64,000 nucleotides of DNA from an uncultured Curtobacterium sp. Its GTDB lineage: Bacteria > Actinomycetota > Actinomycetes > Actinomycetales > Microbacteriaceae. Of this stretch, positions 48,844 through 58,080 are shown one piece after another. Below the pieces are notes generated by a model, which was not told the DNA's origin, did no database searches, and worked only from the letters and a program-made list of their open reading frames with translations. Location of the stretch: the NCBI GenBank assembly GCA_913778205.1, contig CAJYUW010000043.1, positions 36,475-100,474 of the forward strand, given 5' to 3'. A program made the position numbers and the translations under genes. Every line of letters starts with the position of its first letter. Within the stretch, counting starts at the first letter, position 1.

Positions 48844-49958
48844 CCTCCTGGATCAGCAAGGCCTGGCCCGTCGCGGTCCCCGTCGTCGCGGCGATCGTGC
48901 TCGTGCTCACCTTCGGTCGCCACGACCTCCCGACGGCCGTTGTGGTCCTGGTCGCGGTCGTCCTCGCGGGCACCGTCCTCGCCGCCGTGCACCACGCCGA
49001 GGTGGTCGCGCACCGGGTGGGGGAGCCGTTCGGGTCGCTCGTGCTCGCGGTCGCCGTGACGATCATCGAGGTCGCGCTCATCATCGCGCTGTCGAGCTCG
49101 GGCGGGGCGAAGGCGGAGACGCTCGCGCGGGACACCGTCTTCTCGGCCGTGATGATCACGATGAACGGGCTCGTCGGCCTGGCGATCCTCATCGGGACCA
49201 TCCGGCACCACACCGTCCGGTTCAACCAGGAGGGCGCCTCGGCCGCGACGATGACGGTCGCCGCGCTCGCCGTCCTGACGCTCGTGCTGCCGACGTTCAC
49301 CACCGGCACGGACAACGCCTCCTTCACCGGGGCGCAGCTCGTCTTCGTCGCGATCGCGTCGCTGGCGCTCTACGGCCTGTTCGTGTTCACCCAGACCGTG
49401 GCGCACCGGGACTTCTTCCTGCCCGTGGTGTCCGGACCAGGGCCGTCGTCGACCCGGCGCCCCTCCGCGGCCGACGACGACGCGCACGCCGCGACCCCGA
49501 CCGGTCGGCAGACCCTGGCGTCGCTCGGCCTGCTGCTCCTCGCGCTCGTCGCGGTCGTGGGCCTGGCGAAGGTCGAGTCGCCGGCGATCGAGGCGGGCGT
49601 CGCCGCGGTCGGGTTCCCGCCGTCGTTCGTCGGCGTGGTGATCGCGCTGCTCATCCTGTTGCCGGAGGGGATCGCGGCGTCGAAGGCCGCGGCGCGGAAC
49701 CGCGTCCAGACGAGCCTCAACCTCGCGATGGGGTCGGCGATGGCGTCGATCGGCCTGACGATCCCGTCGATCGCGGTGGCGTCGCTGTTCATGCCCGGGA
49801 CGCTCCTGCTCGGGCTCGGGTCGGCGCAGATCGTCCTGCTCGCGCTGACCGTCGTCGCGGCGGTCCTGACCGTGCTGCCGGGGCGCGCGACGCGGCTGCA
49901 GGGCGGGGTGCACCTCGTGGTCTTCGCCGCCTTCATCGTGCTGTCGATCGCGCCGTAG
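48840..49958 (+). CDS. ChaA-like calcium/sodium:proton antiporter
   Basis: HHAEVVAHRVGEPFGSLVLAVAVTIIEVALIIALSSSGG...MNGLVGLAILIGTIRHH...ILLPEGIAASKAAARNRVQTSLNLAMGSAMASIGLTIP. Confidence 0.88.
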   Translation: MTSWISKAWPVAVPVVAAIVLVLTFGRHDLPTAVVVLVAVVLAGTVLAAVHHAEVVAHRVGEPFGSLVLAVAVTIIEVALIIALSSSGGAKAETLARDTVFSAVMITMNGLVGLAILIGTIRHHTVRFNQEGASAATMTVAALAVLTLVLPTFTTGTDNASFTGAQLVFVAIASLALYGLFVFTQTVAHRDFFLPVVSGPGPSSTRRPSAADDDAHAATPTGRQTLASLGLLLLALVAVVGLAKVESPAIEAGVAAVGFPPSFVGVVIALLILLPEGIAASKAAARNRVQTSLNLAMGSAMASIGLTIPSIAVASLFMPGTLLLGLGSAQIVLLALTVVAAVLTVLPGRATRLQGGVHLVVFAAFIVLSIAP

Positions 49959-49972
49959 CGGGTCCGGCCGGA

Positions 49973-50078
49973 GCGGGCGCCGGCGACGGTGCGTGCGGGC
50001 GCCGGCGACGGTGCGTGCGGCGGCGGGTGCGTGCGGGCGACGGCGGCCGGTGCGTGCGGGCGCCTGCGGCGGGTGCGC
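49973..50078. repeat. 22-bp-period tandem repeat (two perfect plus three degenerate units)
   Basis: gcgggcgccggcgacggtgcgt x2 (49973-49994, 49995-50016) then variants, between antiporter and moaD stops. Confidence 0.88.
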
Positions 50079-50085
50079 GCGGGCG

Positions 50086-50340
50086 TCAGCCCCCGGCGAA
50101 GGGCGGCATGACGTCCACGGTGCCGACCCCGACGAGCGAGGTCGTCCGGTCCCGCGTGCCCACGCCGTCGACGAGGAACGAGCACCGCTCCACCAGCGCC
50201 GACCACCGCTCCGGGTCCGCCGCCTCGACCCCGGCCAGCGCCCGGTCGAGCGACGGCACCGCGAGGACGTCGACGTCGACCACGACCTCGTCCGTGCCGA
50301 CAGCGGCGCGCGCCGCCGCGAAGAAGCGCACCGTCGTCAT
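50086..50340 (-). CDS. moaD: MoaD/ThiS family molybdopterin synthase small subunit
   Basis: MTTVRFFAAARAAVGTDEVVVDVD...VDVMPPFAGG (C-terminal GG). Confidence 0.88.
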   Translation of the reverse strand: MTTVRFFAAARAAVGTDEVVVDVDVLAVPSLDRALAGVEAADPERWSALVERCSFLVDGVGTRDRTTSLVGVGTVDVMPPFAGG

Positions 50341-50342
50341 GC

Positions 50343-51401
50343 TCACCCTCCGATCGCGCTCATGCCGCGCGTCGGGTGCACGAGGCCGTCGGTGTCGTCG
50401 CCGTGGTCGCGCGGCTTCGCCCACATCGCGCGCTGCCACAGCGCCGCGACCTCGTCGTCGGACGCGCCGGAGCGCATCGGGCCGAGCACGTCCGTCTCGT
50501 CGTCGGAGAACAGGCAGCTCCGGACGTGCCCGTCGGCGGTGAGCCGGGTCCTGGTGCAGTCGGCGCAGAAGGACTCGGTGATGCTCGCGATGACGCCGAT
50601 CGTCCCCAGCTCGGCGCCGAGGGTGCCGTCGGCGTCGCGGGCGAGGACACGGAACCGCTCGGCGGGCGCACCGTCGCGCGGTGCGTCGTCGGGCACGAGC
50701 CCGAACGACGACGACAGCAGCGCGCGGGTCTCGGCGGCGGTGATCATCGTCGAGCGCTCCCACGCGTGGTCGCTGTCGAGCGGCATCTGCTCGATGAAGC
50801 GCAGCTCGTACCCGCGCTCGAGGCACCAGCGCATGAGGTCCGGCGCGAGGTGGTCGTTGACCCCGCGGAGCAGCACCGCGTTCACCTTGATGGCGAGTCC
50901 GGCGTCGTGGGCGGCCTCGAGCCCGGCGATGACCTTGTCGAGGAAGGGTCGTCGGGTCACCGTGGTGAAGACGTCGGGATCGACGGTGTCGAGCGACACG
51001 TTCACCCGCCGGAGCCCCGCCGCGGACAGCGCCGACGCCCGGTGCGCCAGGCCGATCGCGTTCGTCGTCAGCGACAGCTCCGGGGCGTCCGGCAGCGCGG
51101 CGCAGCGGGCGATCACGTCGACGAGGTCGTGGCGGAGCATCGGCTCACCGCCCGTGAAGCGGACCTTGCGCACCCCGAACCGGGAGGTGCCGAGCCGGAC
51201 GAGCCGCTCGATCTCCGCCGCGGTCATGAGGGCGTCGTCCGGGGCGAAGGGGAGCCCCGCGGCCGGCATGCAGTAGGTGCAGCGGAGGTTGCAGCGCTCG
51301 GTCAGCGACACCCGGAGGTCGACGGCGCGGCGGCCGAAGCGGTCGAGCAGTGCGTCCGCCGAGGGAGCGCCGGTCGAACCGAGCAGCGTCGCGGGAGCCA
51401 T
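50343..51401 (-). CDS. moaA: GTP 3',8-cyclase (radical SAM)
   Basis: LRVSLTERCNLRCTYCMPAAGLPF; C-terminal SFCADCTRTRLTADGHVRSCLFSDDETD. Confidence 0.96.
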   Translation of the reverse strand: MAPATLLGSTGAPSADALLDRFGRRAVDLRVSLTERCNLRCTYCMPAAGLPFAPDDALMTAAEIERLVRLGTSRFGVRKVRFTGGEPMLRHDLVDVIARCAALPDAPELSLTTNAIGLAHRASALSAAGLRRVNVSLDTVDPDVFTTVTRRPFLDKVIAGLEAAHDAGLAIKVNAVLLRGVNDHLAPDLMRWCLERGYELRFIEQMPLDSDHAWERSTMITAAETRALLSSSFGLVPDDAPRDGAPAERFRVLARDADGTLGAELGTIGVIASITESFCADCTRTRLTADGHVRSCLFSDDETDVLGPMRSGASDDEVAALWQRAMWAKPRDHGDDTDGLVHPTRGMSAIGG

Positions 51402-51405
51402 GGCG

Positions 51406-52887
51406 TCAGCGTACGTCCTCCGCGGACCCGGTACCTGACGACATCGCGGGTGTGCGGGCTGTGCGCGCGGCACGGACGTCCCGGAACAGCAGTCGGTCGC
51501 GCCACCGTGCCCAGTCCGAGCGGCTCGTGCGGGCGAGGGTGCCGACGACCACGACGAGGAGCGCCGCGGCGAGCCACCACCGGTAGGCCGCGGTCGACGG
51601 CCACACCCCGCGCAGGGCGATGGCGAGCCCGATCGACAGCCACTCCCAGCGGCCGGAGAGCACCACGAACGGGATGAGCAGCAGCGCGTACCAGGGGTAG
51701 CGCGGGCTCACGGCGAGGAACGTGACGCCGATGAGCAGGACCTCGCCGGACCACGGGCTGGCGGGATCGCTCAGCCGCCACGCGACGAACGCCGCGAGCA
51801 GCACGAGCAGCCCGACGACGACCGTGCCCGAGTCGCCGGGGAACACGAGCGACACGAGGGCGAACCGCGAGCCGTCCTCGTAGCCCTCCTCGGACAGGTA
51901 GCCGGGCAGGTACCCGAGCACCTTCGGCCCGGTCGAGAGCACGTACGGCACGTAGAGCGCGGCGAACACCGCGATGCCGACCGGGATCGCCCACCAGTGC
52001 CGCCAGCGCCCGAGGAGCGGCGGGTAGACCAGGGCGGGGATGAGCTTCGACGCCGTCGCGGCCCCGAGCGCGATCCCGCCCCAGATCGGCCGTCCGAACG
52101 CGACGAGCACGGCGCCCGCGGTGGCGAGGGCCGCCCCGAGCGCGTCGACGTGCGAGTTGGTGACGGCCTCGGAGGCGACGAGCGGCGACCACGCCCAGAG
52201 TGCGGCCCACCAGACCGGTCGGCCGGTACGGCGGAGCACCGCGACCAGGCCGACCGTGACGCCGAGCGAGAGCAGCAGCCCGGCGACCTGGAACGGCATG
52301 TACTGCGCCGTCGCAGGCACGAAGGCCCGGACGAGCGCGAACCAGAGCTGGGCCATCGGCGGGTAGATCGTCACGACGTCGGGGCGGTTGATCGCGACGC
52401 AGTGGCCGTCCGCCCCGTCCCCGAGTCCGCGGAACCGCGGCTCGAGCGGCTTGCAGGTACCGTCGACCTTGTCCGGGAACAGCCAGTCCGGCCGCAGGGA
52501 GGCCAGTGCCCCGGACTGCGGCGTGTGCGCGTAGGGGGAGACCCCGGCGTGCTGCACGATGCCGTCCCAGGCGTACCGGGCAGAGTCGGTACTGGTGTTC
52601 GGCGGACCCGCGAGCGCGGCGAGCCCGACCACCAGGCCACCACCGACGACGAGCCACGTCGTCCACCGCGCGGGCACGAAGCGCAGCGCCAGCACCGACG
52701 CCGCGAACACCGTCCAAGCGATCAGGGTCCACGCAACGAATGGGGAACGATGACCAGCTCGGAGGAACCCCAGATGCGTGACGCCGTAGGCGACGACGCC
52801 CGCCAGGGCGAGCACCCCGACGACCGCCAGCACGGTCGGCACCATCGCGGTGGTCGGGCGTCGGCCGGTGCGGAGACGATCACTCAT
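51406..52887 (-). CDS. polyprenol-phosphomannose-dependent mannosyltransferase-like GT-C/GT87 membrane protein
   Basis: PPNTSTDSARYAWDGIVQHAGVSPYAHTP...TIYPPMAQLWFALVRAF; 12+ TM. Confidence 0.78.
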   Translation of the reverse strand: MSDRLRTGRRPTTAMVPTVLAVVGVLALAGVVAYGVTHLGFLRAGHRSPFVAWTLIAWTVFAASVLALRFVPARWTTWLVVGGGLVVGLAALAGPPNTSTDSARYAWDGIVQHAGVSPYAHTPQSGALASLRPDWLFPDKVDGTCKPLEPRFRGLGDGADGHCVAINRPDVVTIYPPMAQLWFALVRAFVPATAQYMPFQVAGLLLSLGVTVGLVAVLRRTGRPVWWAALWAWSPLVASEAVTNSHVDALGAALATAGAVLVAFGRPIWGGIALGAATASKLIPALVYPPLLGRWRHWWAIPVGIAVFAALYVPYVLSTGPKVLGYLPGYLSEEGYEDGSRFALVSLVFPGDSGTVVVGLLVLLAAFVAWRLSDPASPWSGEVLLIGVTFLAVSPRYPWYALLLIPFVVLSGRWEWLSIGLAIALRGVWPSTAAYRWWLAAALLVVVVGTLARTSRSDWARWRDRLLFRDVRAARTARTPAMSSGTGSAEDVR

Positions 52888-52941
52888 GGTGGGTCGAGGC
52901 TAGCGACGGTCCGGCGGCTGCTCCTGGATGCACGATCCGCG

Positions 52942-54282
52942 ATGGCCTCGCCGAACCGCAACGCCCGCTCCGCCGTGGTCCTCGGGCGCCTGCTCGGCAT
53001 CGCGTTCCTGGTCTGCTTCGGCACCGGCGTCTACAGCTACCTCCTGCAGCAGCCGCTGCCCGGCATGCGGTTCCCGACCCGGCCGACGCAGCTCTACCAG
53101 TTCACGCAGGGCCTGCACATCACGGCGGGCATCGCGATCATCCCCCTGCTCCTGGCGAAGCTCAACGCGGTGATGCCCGCGCTCGTGCAGGTCCCGCCGG
53201 TCCGCGGTGTGCTGCACCTCCTCGAGCGCCTGTCGATCGGCGTGCTCGTGTCCGCGGCCATCGTGCAGGTGGGCACCGGTCTGCTCAACACGTACCAGTG
53301 GTACCCGTTCCCGTTCCCGTTCAAGCAGGTGCACAACGCGCTGGCGTACGTCATCATCGGCTCGCTCGTCGTGCACGTCGCGGTGAAGCTCCGGGTGATC
53401 GTGCGCTACTGGCGGTCGCGTGACTCCTACGACGAGCACGGACGGTTCGTCCCCGACGACACGGTGGGCAGCGAGCTGCTGCCGCCGGCGGCCGACCGGG
53501 AGGCCCGCCCCGACCCCGCGACGCCGACCGCGCGACCGCAGGCGGTCACCACATACCCCCGCGGCCTCACCGGCCGCGTGCTCCGGTGGGTCGACGGCGC
53601 GCCCGCCCCGTCCGCGCGAGCCGACGTGCCGGAGGCGGGTCGTGCCTCCCGGCCGTCCCAGGAGACGACCACGGGTCGGCGTGAGCGCATCGCCCGGCGC
53701 GGGTTCTTCGCCGGCGTGACCGCTGCGACCGTCGGCGTGGTCGCCCTGACCGCCGGGCAGTCGAGCGTCCTCGCCGAGCCGTTCAACGTGTTCGGTGCGC
53801 GGCAGCGCCACCGCGGGCCGAACGACCTGCCCGTCAACCGGACCGCCCGCGCGGCGGGGGTCCTCGCGACCGCGACGGCGGCGGACTGGTCACTGACGGT
53901 GGCGGGTCCGGCGATCAGCCGCACGTTCTCGCGCGCCGAGCTGGTCGCGCTCGGGACGGCCGAGGTCGCCCTGCCGATCGCGTGCGTCGAGGGGTGGAGC
54001 CAGATGGCGGACTGGCGCGGGGTCCGACTGCGCGACCTGCTCCGTGCGGTCCAGGCCGAGCCGGGGTCGCAGGTCCGGGTGACGAGCCTCGAACGCCGGG
54101 GCGGCTACCGGGTCACGGAGATGGGGCCCGAGTACGCGGAGGACCCGTCGACCCTCGTGGCACTGGAGCTGAACGGCGCGACGCTGGACCTCGACCACGG
54201 GTTCCCGGCGCGCATCATCGCCCCGGGACGGCCGGGCGTGCTGCAGACGAAGTGGATCGAGAAGATCGAGGTGATCGGCTGA
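52942..54282 (+). CDS. cytochrome b-like membrane domain fused to a molybdopterin-dependent (sulfite oxidase-like) domain
   Basis: N-terminal 4-TM with His residues; internal RRGFFAGVTAATVGVVALTAG; C-terminal ELVALGTAEVALPIACVEGWSQMADWRGVRLRDLL...ARIIAPGRPGVLQTKWIEKIEV. Confidence 0.85.
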   Translation: MASPNRNARSAVVLGRLLGIAFLVCFGTGVYSYLLQQPLPGMRFPTRPTQLYQFTQGLHITAGIAIIPLLLAKLNAVMPALVQVPPVRGVLHLLERLSIGVLVSAAIVQVGTGLLNTYQWYPFPFPFKQVHNALAYVIIGSLVVHVAVKLRVIVRYWRSRDSYDEHGRFVPDDTVGSELLPPAADREARPDPATPTARPQAVTTYPRGLTGRVLRWVDGAPAPSARADVPEAGRASRPSQETTTGRRERIARRGFFAGVTAATVGVVALTAGQSSVLAEPFNVFGARQRHRGPNDLPVNRTARAAGVLATATAADWSLTVAGPAISRTFSRAELVALGTAEVALPIACVEGWSQMADWRGVRLRDLLRAVQAEPGSQVRVTSLERRGGYRVTEMGPEYAEDPSTLVALELNGATLDLDHGFPARIIAPGRPGVLQTKWIEKIEVIG

Positions 54283-54737
54283 TGCGAGCGACGCGGATCG
54301 TGCTCGCCGTGCTCGGCGTGCTGGTGATGGCCTTCGGGGCGTACGTCCTCGTGACGACGGTGCGACCGAACCGGATCTGGGGCCTCGCGACGTGGTTGGT
54401 CGGCGCCGTCGTCCTGCACGACGTCGTCCTGTCGCCGTTCGTCGTCGGCGCCGGGCTGCTGCTCCGACGCACCGGGCGGTCGATCCGGCCGTGGATGCTC
54501 GTCGTCGTGCAGTGCGCCGTGGTGCTCGGCAGTGTCCTCGCCCTCGTGGTGCTGCCCGAGATCGCGGCGAAGGCCCACGGGCAGAAGAACCCCACGGTGC
54601 TCCCGTTCGACTACGGGGCACGGCTGCTCGTCGTCGAGGGCGTGCTCGTGGTCGTCGTGCTCGGGGTCCTGGTGGCCGGAGCGCTGCTGTCGAGGAATCG
54701 TCCGCGACCACTGGTTGAACCGACAACCAATCGGTAG
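54282..54737 (+). CDS. hypothetical 4-TM membrane protein
   Basis: TGATG overlap with the upstream oxidoreductase; hydrophobic. Confidence 0.7.
   Translation: MRATRIVLAVLGVLVMAFGAYVLVTTVRPNRIWGLATWLVGAVVLHDVVLSPFVVGAGLLLRRTGRSIRPWMLVVVQCAVVLGSVLALVVLPEIAAKAHGQKNPTVLPFDYGARLLVVEGVLVVVVLGVLVAGALLSRNRPRPLVEPTTNR
54712..54729. promoter_or_regulatory. MarR-type operator candidate
   Basis: TGGTTG-aaccga-CAACCA inverted repeat just upstream of MarR ATG (54747). Confidence 0.55.
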
Positions 54738-54746
54738 ACTCCGGGC

Positions 54747-55307
54747 ATGCCCGAGCCGACCGACGACGTCCCGTGGCTCGACCGCGCGCAGCTCCGCGCG
54801 TGGATGAAGCTCGTCGCGGTCATGGAGCTCCTGCCGGCCGCGCTCGACCAGCAGCTCCAGCGCGACGCCGACCTCACCCACTTCGACTACATGGTCATCG
54901 CGATGCTCTCCGAGACGGAGGGCCGGACGCTGCGGATGTCGGCGCTCGCCTCGGCGACGAACGCCTCGCTGCCCCGGCTGTCGCACGTGGTGTCCCGGCT
55001 CGAGAAACGCGGTCTCGTGACGCGCTGCCCGTCCGCGGACGACCGGCGGGCGACCGACGTCCGACTGACCGAGGCCGGGTACGCCGCCATCGTCGAGGCC
55101 GCGCCCGACCACGTCCGGACCGCTCGTGCCTTCGTGATCGACGCCCTCACCGCCGAGCAGGTGGCGCAGCTCGACGCGATCACCCGGGCGTTGCTCGGGC
55201 GCCTCGACCCCGAGGGGCGGTTCGCGGCGCTGACCTACCCGCGGGACGACGACGCGCCCGCCATCTGCGAGGAGCGGCTCACCGGGCAGGAGCGGGCGCT
55301 GCAGTAG
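54747..55307 (+). CDS. MarR family transcriptional regulator
   Basis: LRMSALASATNASLPRLSHVVSRLEKRGLVTRCPSADDRRATDVRLTEAGYAAI. Confidence 0.92.
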   Translation: MPEPTDDVPWLDRAQLRAWMKLVAVMELLPAALDQQLQRDADLTHFDYMVIAMLSETEGRTLRMSALASATNASLPRLSHVVSRLEKRGLVTRCPSADDRRATDVRLTEAGYAAIVEAAPDHVRTARAFVIDALTAEQVAQLDAITRALLGRLDPEGRFAALTYPRDDDAPAICEERLTGQERALQ

Positions 55308-55331
55308 CCGTGCCGGCAGCGGGGTGCTCGG

Positions 55332-55397
55332 GTCGCTGCCGTCGGGTGCCCGGGTCGCTGCCGTCGGATGCCCGGGTCGCTGCTGCCGGGCGCTCGC
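55332..55397. repeat. 22-bp tandem repeat upstream of pheA
   Basis: gtcgctgccgtcgg(g/a)tgcccgg at 55332-55353 and 55354-55375, degenerate third copy. Confidence 0.88.
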
Positions 55398-55416
55398 GCT
55401 GCAATAGGCTCGCCGC

Positions 55417-56373
55417 ATGAACGCGCCCGCCGAGCCCTCCGACACGTACTCCTACCTCGGACCGGCCGGGACGTTCACCGAGGCGGCGCTCAAGCTCGTC
55501 GACGCCGCCGCCGGCAAGCCGTGGCGCAGCGTGAACAACGTCGGCGAGGCCCTGGACGACGTCATGAGCGGTCGGTCGGTCGGCGCCGTGATCGCGATCG
55601 AGAACAGCGTCGACGGCGGCGTCAGCGCCACGCAGGACGCCCTCGCCCGGATCCCCGGCGTGCGGATCGTGGGGGAGTACCTCGTCCCGGTCGACTTCGT
55701 GCTCGTCGCCCGGCACGGCACCGCCCTCGCGGACGTGCGCACCGTGAACGCCCACCCCGTCGCGTACGCCCAGACCCACCGGTGGCTCGAGCAGAACCTC
55801 CCGGGGCACGGGCACATCCCGGCCTCCTCGAACGTCGCGGCTGCGGTGTCCCTGCTCGACGAGCACCCCACCGCCGACGCCGCGGTCGCCCCGCCCGGGA
55901 TCACCGACCACCACGACCTCGCGGTGCTGGCGTCCTCGATCGGGGACAACGCCTCCGCCGTGACCCGCTTCGTCCTGGTGTCGCGGACGCTCGCGCTGCC
56001 GGAGCCGACCGGCGCGGACAAGACGAGTGTCATCGTCGAGCTGCCGAGCGAGCACCCCGGCGCACTCGTGGACATGCTCGAGCAGTTCGCGACGCGCGGC
56101 ATCAACATGGGCCTGCTGTCGTCGCGTCCGATCGGCGACGAGCTCGGTCGCTACCGGTTCGTCATCGACCTCGACGGCCACGTGCGCGACGAACGCGTGG
56201 CGGACGCGCTGCTCGGCCTGCGACGGTTCAGCCCGCGCGTCACGTTCCTCGGCTCGTACCCGCGTGCGGACGGACAGCGCCCCGAGGTGTCCGCGCGCTA
56301 CTCCGACGAGGCGTTCGTCGAGGCGCGGGACTGGCTGCGCGGCATCCTCGCCGGCGAGCCCGACGCGCGGTAG
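55417..56373 (+). CDS. pheA: prephenate dehydratase
   Basis: YSYLGPAGTFTEAALKLVD...AIENSVDGGVSATQDAL...GINMGLLSSRPIGDELGRYRFVIDLDGH. Confidence 0.95.
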   Translation: MNAPAEPSDTYSYLGPAGTFTEAALKLVDAAAGKPWRSVNNVGEALDDVMSGRSVGAVIAIENSVDGGVSATQDALARIPGVRIVGEYLVPVDFVLVARHGTALADVRTVNAHPVAYAQTHRWLEQNLPGHGHIPASSNVAAAVSLLDEHPTADAAVAPPGITDHHDLAVLASSIGDNASAVTRFVLVSRTLALPEPTGADKTSVIVELPSEHPGALVDMLEQFATRGINMGLLSSRPIGDELGRYRFVIDLDGHVRDERVADALLGLRRFSPRVTFLGSYPRADGQRPEVSARYSDEAFVEARDWLRGILAGEPDAR

Positions 56374-56384
56374 CGCCCGCTCTC

Positions 56385-56430
<46 letters not shown>

Positions 56431-56507
56431 GCCCGCGGGCGCCTACCCGAGCGCCCGCGCGCGCCCACCCGCGTGCCCGCACCCGAGTGCCCGCGGGTGC
56501 CCGCGGC

Positions 56508-57575
56508 TCAGGGGACCTGGCGGGAACCGTGCCGGTCGTCGCCGGGCTTCGGCACCCGGACCGTCAACGACATCGGGTCGATGCGTGCACGGAACGCCAC
56601 GATCCGGCCGACCGGGTCGCCGTCGACCTCGAACTCGTCGGCGTGCTCCAACCGTGCGGTGAACTCCTGACCGCGGAGGTACCGCAGCGGGCGTTCCTCG
56701 CGCGAGGCCGTGACGAGCTTCTGCCCGACCACGGTCTTCGCCAGGGCCGACCGCCGGAAGGTGCGGAGGATGCCGTTCTCCCAGAACACCCGCGCCCCGA
56801 TGCGCACCCAGCCGAAGAAGCCGCGCGGCCGCATCACGGCGATGTCGAACACGCCGTCGTCGATCTCGGCGTCCGGCAGCAGGATCGCCCCGGCCTGCAG
56901 CTGCCCGCAGTTGCCGACGATGAGCGAGTGCGCCCGCATCGAGTGGTTGCCGTCGTCGTCGAGCTGGTAGCGGAACTCGAACGCGTCGGCGTCGCGCAGT
57001 GACCGGAAGAGCGAGTCCACGTACGCCAGCCAGCCGACGCGCTTCTTGAGCTCCGGCTTGGTGTTCGCGAGCATCCGGGCGTCGAGCCCGAGTCCGGCCA
57101 TCACGAGGAAGCCGAACCGCTCGCGGTCGCCGCCGTCGCGTTCGACCCGCAGCTCGCCGAAGTCGATGGGGCGGTCGTCGCCGTGGAAGATCGTGCGGAC
57201 GCTCGCGGGCAGGTCGTCGAGCGGGAGCTGCATGTTGCGCGCGAGCAGGTTGCCGGTGCCGCTCGGCAGCAGGGCCAGCGTGGCGGAGGAGTCGTGCACG
57301 ACCTCGGCCACCGCGCGGACGGTGCCGTCACCGCCCGCAGCCGCGACCACGTCGGCCCCGGCCTCGATCGCCGCGCGCGCCATGCCGCCGCCCGGGTCCT
57401 CCTCCGTGGTCTCGAACCACAGCGTCTCGGCCCACCCTGCCTCGTGCTGGTGTTCCGCGACGGTGCGCTTGAGCGTCTCGACGTGCACCTTGACCGGGTT
57501 GTAGACCACGGCGGCGGTCCGCTGCTCGGTGTGGAGGGCGTCGTCGGTGGGCGCGGTCTCCGATGGGCTCGACAT
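56508..57575 (-). CDS. diacylglycerol kinase family lipid kinase
   Basis: AAVVYNPVKVHVETLKRTV...VVAAAGGDGTVRAVAEVVHDSSATLALLPSGTGNLLARNM. Confidence 0.93.
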   Translation of the reverse strand: MSSPSETAPTDDALHTEQRTAAVVYNPVKVHVETLKRTVAEHQHEAGWAETLWFETTEEDPGGGMARAAIEAGADVVAAAGGDGTVRAVAEVVHDSSATLALLPSGTGNLLARNMQLPLDDLPASVRTIFHGDDRPIDFGELRVERDGGDRERFGFLVMAGLGLDARMLANTKPELKKRVGWLAYVDSLFRSLRDADAFEFRYQLDDDGNHSMRAHSLIVGNCGQLQAGAILLPDAEIDDGVFDIAVMRPRGFFGWVRIGARVFWENGILRTFRRSALAKTVVGQKLVTASREERPLRYLRGQEFTARLEHADEFEVDGDPVGRIVAFRARIDPMSLTVRVPKPGDDRHGSRQVP

Positions 57576-57653
57576 GTCCCCAACCGTACCGAGCGCGTGC
57601 TGCGAGCGGTCGCGGGAGCGACTCGGGAACGGCCCGGACGCGCGGTGCCCGTG

Positions 57654-58019
57654 TCACTGTCGGTCGTGCAGCGTGATCGCGTACCCGTCCGGGTCGGTGA
57701 ACGTGAACGTCCGCCCGAACGGCCCGTCGAACGGCGGGGTCACGATCGTGTGCCCGTCGGCGACCAGTGCGTCGTGGATCGCCTGGACGTCGGTGGCGTG
57801 GAACCACAGCGCGACGCCGAGCGCGGGCTGTCCGTCGGAGAGGTCCGTGCCCTCGACGAGTTCGCGCAGGGCGAACGCGATCGGCTCGGTCCGGAAGACC
57901 ACGGCGTGCGGTGGTCCGGCGGGGGAGCGGACGAGGCCGAGGTAGCGCTCGTAGAACGCCTGCGAGGCGTCGAGGTCGCGGACCTGCAGTGAGGTGAAGT
58001 CGATCCCGGTGGCGGGCAT
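57654..58019 (-). CDS. VOC family protein
   Basis: MPATGIDFTSLQVRDLDASQAFYERYLGLVRSP...FTFTDPDGYAITLHDRQ. Confidence 0.88.
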   Translation of the reverse strand: MPATGIDFTSLQVRDLDASQAFYERYLGLVRSPAGPPHAVVFRTEPIAFALRELVEGTDLSDGQPALGVALWFHATDVQAIHDALVADGHTIVTPPFDGPFGRTFTFTDPDGYAITLHDRQ

Positions 58020-58036
58020 GGTGTGCTCCTTCGTCT

Positions 58037-58080
58037 GTGTCAGATGCCTGACACGCACAGTATGTGTCAGAATACTGACA
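58037..58080. promoter_or_regulatory. Tandem MarR operators TGTCAG-N4-CTGACA
   Basis: gtgtcag atgc ctgacac (58037-58054) and tgtcag aata ctgaca (58065-58080), the second touching the MarR start codon. Confidence 0.85.

Noticed and set aside
48840-49958. Membrane component of the molybdate transporter
   Set aside because: Sequence matches the ChaA/CAX antiporter pattern, and modB is already present upstream.
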